Of a DNA stretch of 14,195 nt, positions 8,099 through 14,195 are shown piece after piece. Positions within the stretch are counted from its first letter, which is position 1, and each line of letters starts with the position of its first letter. The position numbers and the translations under genes were made by a program. Under the pieces are notes generated by a model. It made no database searches. It saw only the letters and a list, made by a program, of their open reading frames with translations, and was not told the DNA's origin. Source of the stretch: Stramenopiles sp. TOSAG23-2 (Eukaryota; Sar); the NCBI GenBank assembly GCA_900128395.1, contig LT649768.1, positions 1 to 14,195 on the forward strand, read 5' to 3'.

Positions 8099-9073
8099 AA
8101 AAGGTAATTTACCGCTCTTCGTAATACAATTTGAAAATAAGTGAGATTGGTTAAAATCTAAGTGTCATAATATCGTAATATTATTTTTTTAAAACTACCG
8201 CGGCTTTTTGCCACAACCGTGCACTTCTAGATCTTTATCTGGGTAGTTACCGGTTGTTGTTCACAACAGGATCTTTCACTTTTCAACCTTTCATGATTTT
8301 CACCATTTCGAAATGAAAAATCCATAATCATAATAACAAGGAATTATACGAATTTAAATTTAGGTCAAAAATGTTGAAACGATGAAATTTTAATGAAAAT
8401 TTCCCTGAAGCAACGTGAACACTGTGTCTGTATTTTATTTCATTTATAAAAATCTTGTAAATAAAACTACCAGGTAATTACTATTGAAAAATGAGTTGGC
8501 TTTCCCTGAACACTGTCTGTATTTTATTTTAATTTCATTTATAAAAATCTTGTAAATAAAACTAATTACTATTGAAAAATGAGTTGTGCTAGTGCCTCAC
8601 ACAAGGACTATAATATTTCTATAGTCATCTATATATAGCCATCAATCATACTATATAGACTACGAAATGATGCACACAAATGCAACAAAAATACGCGAAG
8701 GTTCAACAACAACAACAAATTTTTTATAAAAAAATAGATATATTGATGCATTACGTGGCCATAGGCATTGGAAGACTGTATATTTACATACATAGTCTAC
8801 ATTAGATACCTGTACGAAAAGCTATAATCCATACATTTACATTTAATTATTAGATAATTTTCATCGAGATAAAGTATATATATTCGTGTGGTGCAACAAT
8901 AACAACAATATAGAAAAGAAAACTCCATACATCACAATACAAACTTAAAAATTATCCAATTATATATCGATAATATAAAGATATTCTATATTATACACAC
9001 AATTTTGCTTATTATATATATATATATCCAACCTCCTTGGTATACCACAAAGTAAAAGAGAATATAGATAAAG
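8099..9073. other. 975-base spacer upstream of the K+ channel gene
   Basis: This spacer holds the 3' flank of the lectin-RBR gene and the probable promoter and leader of the channel gene. A degenerate tandem duplication occupies 8400-8589. A short perfect hairpin, GACTATA (8606-8612) with TATAGTC (8620-8626), follows. CAA-type runs occur at 8703-8716 and about 8894-8909, recalling the CAA leader before the gene at 181 and suggesting a common 5' untranslated style. A TATATA run lies about 50 bases before the channel ATG. No gene or structural RNA was recognised. Confidence 0.55.
8400..8589. repeat. Degenerate tandem direct duplication
   Basis: Copy 1 (8400-8500, 101 bases) and copy 2 (8501-8589, 89 bases) both begin TTTCCCTGAA, share TTATAAAAATCTTGTAAATA, and end CTATTGAAAAATGAGTTG. 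Base substitutions are nearly absent; the differences are indels, namely an extra block after TTTCCCTGAA and an ACCAGGT block in copy 1, and an extra TTTAATT-like block in copy 2. This pattern fits one recent duplication followed by small slippage or microhomology deletions. Confidence 0.8.
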
Positions 9074-12000
9074 ATGAGCCGTGCAAATATCAACCCATTG
9101 CAGAAAGAAGGGAAAAAAATAGAGCGAAAATCATTAAGTAATGGAAGTCTTCAGAAATCCAATAGTGACCTTCATAAATTATCTAGACGTTCTTGGCAAA
9201 AAGTAGAAATAGATGAAAGTGGAAAAATACAAGTATCAAAACCGAACAAGAGACATAAGAAGACAGCTGCGACGATGAGGAAACATAGTACTTCTTTCCA
9301 AACTCTTTTACATGGTACAAAAGACATGGAGACAATCAAGTTGAAAATATCTATAGGTGGTACAGAACAAGAACAATTTAATGTGACAGATTCAGAAACA
9401 ATTGAACCTATATCTATTCGAGTACCTCGAGAAATATTTGATGAAGACAAAACACATTATCAACAAATAACAACGAATAATAATAACAACAACAACAGTA
9501 ATACGACAGCAACAACAAAAACTACTAAACTAGGGAAGAAAAGTAGGAATGAAATATTATGGCGAATATATGATGATCCATATTATCAAAATGCGGCATT
9601 TGATACTCTATTGGCAGAGTCAGCAACTGGAGTTGAAAATTTTGAACTACTTGAAACACGTGATGCTAAAGGGGAAAAAATTATTGAAGTGAAAAAACGA
9701 ACAATAAAAATTACTAGAGAAACGAAAGAGGTATTCTTAGTATTTATTCTTTGTTCGCTTGTTTTTGGATCATGGATAATATATACAATTACAACCCCAG
9801 TGAAGGATCAAACAAAGTTTAATAAATGCAATTTAGCAATGCCTAATTGGTTTCAACCATTATTTTCTAACCCTGATAAAGATCATATAATACAATTAAA
9901 ATGTAATCAAGTGATGTACCTTTTTCATAACATATATGTTTCAATCGGTTTTTATACAGGATTTTTGTTTCTTGCTGGTTTGAGAGAATTATATGGACAT
10001 AAATGCAATGGGAAAAGAAGACGATTGTATTTAAATGCTAGCCAAAAAAGTATAAATACTAGAATAGATTGTATATTAGTTATCCTTGGTATCATACAAT
10101 TAATATTATATGGTAATCATGTTGATAATTCAAATCTTTATTTGAAAAATACGAAACTTGAGCACTGGGAATTTATTGTTCAATTTGTTATTGATTGTAT
10201 ATTTGGTCTCATATTTGTATACCAATTTTATATGGCAAAATACATGAACGTAAGGTATATTTCTTACATGTCTCAATTTCCAAACATCATTGCTGTGCTA
10301 TCAATCACATCATCCATAATACATTTAACGTATTGTCTTGATAATTTATATGAGGAAACCGGGCCGTACTCTTTGTCATTTTTAAGAACATATTATTACA
10401 GTGTGTCCTTTAAACGTTTATTGAATGATAAAACTATTCGGCACAGATTGTACTTGGATTCGGATATAATTAAACAATTAATACAAGCAAGTTGGAATAT
10501 AATAGAATTCGTAATAGTAATGGCTGGGATGATCCAAATGTTAGAAGGGATTGATCAGGAAGAAAGTTATTTTGAATCTATTGGTGTTAGTATGTACTTC
10601 ATATTTGTAACTATGAGTACTGTGGGTTACGGTGATATTTTACCACTCACGTTTACTGGGCGATTATTTACTATATTCTTAATTTTTGCGGGGATTATTA
10701 AATTCGCTATAGAAACTAAAACGTTGCAGGATATATATGAGAAAGATAATAAAGGGCAAGGCAGTGCGCCAATTAGTTTTGCACATTGCAAACGGGCGCT
10801 TTTGGTAGGTGATATTAGCAGCGAATCACTGAGGCATTTCCTTACTAATTTTTTCCACCCGTCCATTAAAAGCAGTGCTGCTTATCGCGTGATTGTAATG
10901 GTAGAGCCAATTTATTACAGCAAAAGTGATCATGATTTTTTGCGCCAGCATCCATTATATAAATATCATGTTGTTTATTTAGTTGGGAATGTAACGAAGG
11001 ATGAAGATCTGGAACGATGTATGTTAGATATTTTTACACCCGTATTTATTGTCTCTGATCCGTCACAAGATATAGCTGATTCTGGCAATGTTGTTCGAGT
11101 AATGGCAATCCAAAAATATAGAAAACAGAGGGGAAATATATTTGCAGTTGTTCAACAAAAATCTTCCATTAATCATTTAAAAGTTGCTGGGCTAAGTCCA
11201 TGGTCTGCAGCTGCGTTAGATGATACAAAAATGGAATTATTAGCAAAAAGCGTTGTATGCCCTGGTATCATTCCATTAGTGTTTAATTTATTATTGCCTA
11301 CGTCTGGTAATATTTCAGAAGCCGAAACGCAAGAATCACTTTTAGGGATCGAAGGTATTGAGGATGCAGATAATTTTTTCGTGGCAACTGATTCTAACGA
11401 TGGTGATCTTCAAGGAGATGAAGATATTGGGTTAGTAGCATGGGAAAAAGAATATATATACGGTTTAGAGCAAGATATGATGCAAATTGATGTTCCTAAT
11501 ATGGTGGAAGGCATTGAATTCTTTAAAGCGGTTATCATGTTGCGAAAAGAAACATCCGGACATTTATGTTTAATTGGATTATTTGATACAGAAAAGCAAC
11601 GTCATGTATTTGTTCCAAGCCACCAAACTACTAATATTGAAAAACATAAGCATAAATGTTTAATAATAGTTCGTGAAAAAAGTTGTTTAAAGAAACTGTA
11701 TCAAGATGACGAAAATGTAAATAATGCAAACTACATCACAAGTTTGATTTCAAAGCAACATTCTCATTATTGCTCTGTTTCTAGAAAATTAGATCAACAA
11801 GAAAGTAATAACGTAAATAGAGCAAGACAAAGGGGTAGTAGTAATTTCGATACGATAGATTACAAAGAGTCAGCTGTAAATTTACTAGAAAAAGAAATAG
11901 AACAAGATGAAAAGAAGATTTATAAAGAAATAACACAAGAGGTCATTCAAGAAATGGTTGAACGCGCGGTGTCATCGATTATAAAGGCAGGACTTGATTG

Positions 12001-13624
12001 GACAGAGCGATTATTTGTCGATGTAGGAGCATCGTCAGGTGGTAAATATAGTTCATTAAGTCATACAGCTAGTAATTTATTTAAATTGCGAGATCCAACA
12101 CCACCTCATATTCCAGAGACAGGGTTGAAAGATCATGTTATTATTATTGGTGAAAATTTTGATCCATCTAGTTTCAAAGCGTTTGTTGCAAATCTTCAAT
12201 CAAAAAAACAAAAAGCCAAACGTAAAGTGAAAGATATTGTTATTTTGAGCAGATTTGAGCAACGTAAATCGTTATGGAGGCTAATTTTAATACATTATAA
12301 AAATGTTTATTATGTACAAGGTGATTTTACCCAGCCGCAAGATCTATTGCGTGCTGGTGTCATGACTGCATCAAATGTATTTCTACTGGCAGATCCATCT
12401 GAAAATGAAGATGGTCCAATAACAGATTCAAATGCTGCAAACGATGCTGTGCATTTAGACAAAGCGAGAATATTTTCTACACTGATGCTTGAAGGTGCGT
12501 TAAAAGCATTAGGTAATGACCGGTTAGAAATCGGCATTATAACAGAATTCATGGATTTACAAAATTTAAATTATATGTTGACAAAGGCAAGGTACGATGT
12601 ATGGCCAAGGTATGCTAGTGGTCGCATTTATCCTGCATCTACATTAATCTCTTTATTATCTCAAGCATATTATCAACCACATATTTTTGGAATTTTAAAT
12701 TCATTGATATCCGTTGAAGATGGATTTTCAAAGCAAAGTCCTGGCACAATAGTACAAACAGACATCCCAAGTTCATTTTTCATTAATAGAATTGCTACGA
12801 TGGAAGAAAAAGATTACGATGCAGATTTTTTATATAATGATTTATTTGAATACATTGTTAATGAATTTAAATGTTTACCAATCGGATTATATCGTGGTAG
12901 TAAATTGAATGCAGCTGGACATCGTGTATCGAACGAATCAAGTACTGCATACTTGCCTTATACATATACAAATCCTGTATACAATTGTCCATTACATGTA
13001 GAAAATCATGTTTTGCATAAAAATTTAGATTTATCAAAATTTAATTTAAAGATTGAAGAGGATCAGGTTGAATTTTCTGGGCATATTCCATTGATTGAGG
13101 AATCATTCTCAGTCAATGATTTAGTAGAATTAGATTTTTACAACCATAACACTAAAACACGTACGAAACATATTTATTCGATACGTAAAGTTAGAAAAAC
13201 AATGATGGATGTTATTACAAGTCATAATAATAATAATAGCAACAGCGACATGGAAAATGAAAGTAAAGATTCTCCTATGAAAACAATTTTATATACAAAA
13301 TTTAAAAGTGGTGATATCCAAAAGTATAATGCTGGCAATGTGACCATTTCTAGATTATGTTACTTTGATCGGTTATTTATAATGGGACGTAGCTCTGCTT
13401 TGCAAAAATTATATTACGATGAATCTGGTTCTGATACTAAATTTATACAAAAAATTGCTGCCATTAAACGTATCCAATTACATAGGAAAAAACTAAAAGC
13501 AAAACGGGCAAGTATTATATTGATGGCAGAAAAAAAAGAGAAGGAAATACTTGCAAAAAAGGGGAAAATAACAACAACAAAGAGTAAAGCACTTATACAT
13601 AAATCGCATTCTAGTGTGAAGTGA
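9074..13624 (+). CDS. Slo/BK-like potassium channel with two RCK domains
   Basis: This 1516-residue intronless membrane protein is a K+ channel alpha subunit of the Slo family. Seen in order: a hydrophilic, basic, Asn-rich N-terminus (1-218); hydrophobic segments at about 219-240, 280-303 (S0-like), 331-348 (S1), 366-388 (S2), 400-420 (S3), a weakly charged S4 (434-450, only R438, K447, R448), S5 (about 470-490); the pore loop with filter TVGYGD (516-521); S6 (529-548). RCK1 covers about 573-740 (ALLVGDISSESLRHFL), followed by a BK-alpha-like subdomain (785-870), an acidic, partly coiled linker (935-970), RCK2 (1018-1215) and a BK-type C-terminal element (1255-1315). The tail (1460-1516) is Lys/Arg-rich. 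Animal Slo1 is about 1100-1200 residues, so this one is long. No calcium bowl is present where expected, so gating by calcium through that site is unlikely; the gating ligand is unknown. The ATG at 9074 (AAAGATGAG) is the first of the open frame. Confidence 0.88.
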   Translation: MSRANINPLQKEGKKIERKSLSNGSLQKSNSDLHKLSRRSWQKVEIDESGKIQVSKPNKRHKKTAATMRKHSTSFQTLLHGTKDMETIKLKISIGGTEQEQFNVTDSETIEPISIRVPREIFDEDKTHYQQITTNNNNNNNSNTTATTKTTKLGKKSRNEILWRIYDDPYYQNAAFDTLLAESATGVENFELLETRDAKGEKIIEVKKRTIKITRETKEVFLVFILCSLVFGSWIIYTITTPVKDQTKFNKCNLAMPNWFQPLFSNPDKDHIIQLKCNQVMYLFHNIYVSIGFYTGFLFLAGLRELYGHKCNGKRRRLYLNASQKSINTRIDCILVILGIIQLILYGNHVDNSNLYLKNTKLEHWEFIVQFVIDCIFGLIFVYQFYMAKYMNVRYISYMSQFPNIIAVLSITSSIIHLTYCLDNLYEETGPYSLSFLRTYYYSVSFKRLLNDKTIRHRLYLDSDIIKQLIQASWNIIEFVIVMAGMIQMLEGIDQEESYFESIGVSMYFIFVTMSTVGYGDILPLTFTGRLFTIFLIFAGIIKFAIETKTLQDIYEKDNKGQGSAPISFAHCKRALLVGDISSESLRHFLTNFFHPSIKSSAAYRVIVMVEPIYYSKSDHDFLRQHPLYKYHVVYLVGNVTKDEDLERCMLDIFTPVFIVSDPSQDIADSGNVVRVMAIQKYRKQRGNIFAVVQQKSSINHLKVAGLSPWSAAALDDTKMELLAKSVVCPGIIPLVFNLLLPTSGNISEAETQESLLGIEGIEDADNFFVATDSNDGDLQGDEDIGLVAWEKEYIYGLEQDMMQIDVPNMVEGIEFFKAVIMLRKETSGHLCLIGLFDTEKQRHVFVPSHQTTNIEKHKHKCLIIVREKSCLKKLYQDDENVNNANYITSLISKQHSHYCSVSRKLDQQESNNVNRARQRGSSNFDTIDYKESAVNLLEKEIEQDEKKIYKEITQEVIQEMVERAVSSIIKAGLDWTERLFVDVGASSGGKYSSLSHTASNLFKLRDPTPPHIPETGLKDHVIIIGENFDPSSFKAFVANLQSKKQKAKRKVKDIVILSRFEQRKSLWRLILIHYKNVYYVQGDFTQPQDLLRAGVMTASNVFLLADPSENEDGPITDSNAANDAVHLDKARIFSTLMLEGALKALGNDRLEIGIITEFMDLQNLNYMLTKARYDVWPRYASGRIYPASTLISLLSQAYYQPHIFGILNSLISVEDGFSKQSPGTIVQTDIPSSFFINRIATMEEKDYDADFLYNDLFEYIVNEFKCLPIGLYRGSKLNAAGHRVSNESSTAYLPYTYTNPVYNCPLHVENHVLHKNLDLSKFNLKIEEDQVEFSGHIPLIEESFSVNDLVELDFYNHNTKTRTKHIYSIRKVRKTMMDVITSHNNNNSNSDMENESKDSPMKTILYTKFKSGDIQKYNAGNVTISRLCYFDRLFIMGRSSALQKLYYDESGSDTKFIQKIAAIKRIQLHRKKLKAKRASIILMAEKKEKEILAKKGKITTTKSKALIHKSHSSVK

Positions 13625-13831
13625 GAAAAGTCGCGTGTAATTAATGTTTTTTTTTGTGTGTTAAAGAGTAGTGTGTGAAAGTTGTATCATACGTAACAAT
13701 TTTTGGTTTTTATGTACTTTATTTATATATGTATGCTAAAGAGAGATACGGTACTTCGTTATTATATTTTTACAGTACTTTTTATCACTTTTATACACAC
13801 TTCACACACAAGGGAAAAGGACGAACTACTT

Positions 13832-14195
13832 TTACGTTAATGCATCTTCGCAATCTTGTATATCATTTATTGTTCGTTTTGTATCAGGATGATCTTTACC
13901 GAATTTATTCATTCGTATTGGTAATGCTTTGTTGTAATATTCTAATGCTTCTTTGTATTTGGATTGATTTTTATATAAGTCACCAATGTTAAAATATGAT
14001 TGCGCAACATCAGTATGATCATTACCTAATTTATTTATACGAATATCTAATGATTTATTATAATATTCTAATGCTTCATCATATTTATTTTGTGAATAAT
14101 AAACTACTGCTATATTATTATATGATTCTGCAACCTTAGTATGATCATTACCTAATTTATTTATACGAATATCTAATGATTTATTATAATATTCT
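13832..14195 (-). CDS. Kinesin-light-chain-type TPR protein, 3' end only
   Basis: Reading the minus strand from the right edge gives 120 residues ending at a TAA (complement of 13832-13834); the 5' part lies outside the window. It holds two full 42-residue tetratricopeptide repeats and a degenerate last one, each starting EYYNK(S/A)L and containing INKLGNDHT or a variant (NKFGKDHP in the last), then VA(E/Q)SY. This is the TPR_10/TPR_12 style of kinesin light chain, an alpha-helical protein-binding scaffold found in very large families in some protists and rotifers. The C-terminus is IQDCEDALT. It converges on the channel gene with about 207 bases between stops. Partner and function cannot be told from this fragment. 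Confidence 0.85.
   Translation of the reverse strand, partial: EYYNKSLDIRINKLGNDHTKVAESYNNIAVVYYSQNKYDEALEYYNKSLDIRINKLGNDHTDVAQSYFNIGDLYKNQSKYKEALEYYNKALPIRMNKFGKDHPDTKRTINDIQDCEDALT
14012..14195 (-). repeat. 126-base tandem repeat inside the TPR gene
   Basis: 14012-14069 and 14138-14195 are identical over 58 bases at an offset of exactly 126, i.e. 42 codons, one TPR unit. Between the identical blocks the units diverge at both DNA and protein level. Identity at the synonymous positions of the block points to recent unit duplication or gene conversion. The array likely continues past the window edge. Confidence 0.85.

Noticed and set aside
5820-13624. Origin from a giant virus, suggested by AT-richness and long intronless genes
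   Set aside because: The Slo channel, RBR-lectin fusion, spliceosomal intron and repetitive spacers fit a nuclear protist genome better, and no viral core gene is present.
13675-13992. A 105-residue plus-strand frame after the channel gene
   Set aside because: Its right part is the antisense of the TPR repeats and its left part is AT-rich spacer that does not start with ATG (GTG at 13678 region). No family resemblance.
1-14195. tRNA, rRNA, CRISPR arrays, bacterial promoters or phage integration sites
   Set aside because: No A-box/B-box pair, ribosomal motif or regularly spaced repeat was seen, and the genes are eukaryotic in style.

Overview
The window reads as nuclear DNA of an AT-rich, intron-poor microbial eukaryote that uses the standard genetic code. 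The evidence is a clean GT-AG intron with a branch-point-like CTAAC, CAA-rich leaders instead of bacterial ribosome binding sites, ATG starts with A-rich contexts, AT-rich intergenic DNA, and eukaryotic architectures (a Slo/BK-type potassium channel, a C-type lectin, an RBR ubiquitin ligase). I cannot name the species. Large KLC-type TPR families and RBR proteins of this style make me think of rhizarian or related protists, but that is a low-confidence inference.

Layout, left to right: (1) 1-180, a tandemly duplicated CAA-rich leader without any ATG, ending exactly at the start of (2) 181-2166 (+), an N-acyl-D-amino-acid deacylase-type amidohydrolase with a long C-terminal extension. (3) 2167-2686, an AT-rich spacer between convergent genes. 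(4) 2687-4351 (-), a thiolase-like protein of the TLP1 type with its extra C-terminal domain. (5) 4352-5819, a 1.5 kb gene-free stretch with a 405 bp inverted-repeat element (5214-5618) that looks like a small non-autonomous transposon. (6) 5820-8098 (+), best read as ONE gene of two exons split by an 83 nt intron (6702-6784): signal peptide, PAN/Apple-like domain, C-type lectin domain, hydrophobic segments, then a complete RING1-IBR-RING2 (RBR) E3 ubiquitin ligase module. (7) 8099-9073, a spacer with a degenerate tandem duplication. (8) 9074-13624 (+), a 1516-residue Slo/BK-like K+ channel with two RCK domains. (9) 13832-14195 (-), the 3' end of a kinesin-light-chain-type TPR protein running off the right edge.

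The most interesting object is the lectin-RBR gene. Scanning for open reading frames alone gives a secreted lectin and a separate RING protein without a proper ATG. The splice signals, reading phase and hydrophobic continuity join them into a 731-residue membrane protein that would tie carbohydrate recognition directly to ubiquitin transfer. The channel is also unusual: one more N-terminal hydrophobic segment than a BK channel, few S4 charges and no calcium bowl. The two metabolic genes lie tail to tail, belong to families best known from bacteria, and both deviate at canonical active-site positions. They may share an acyl-metabolism role and a transferred origin, but this is inference. No operon logic applies.
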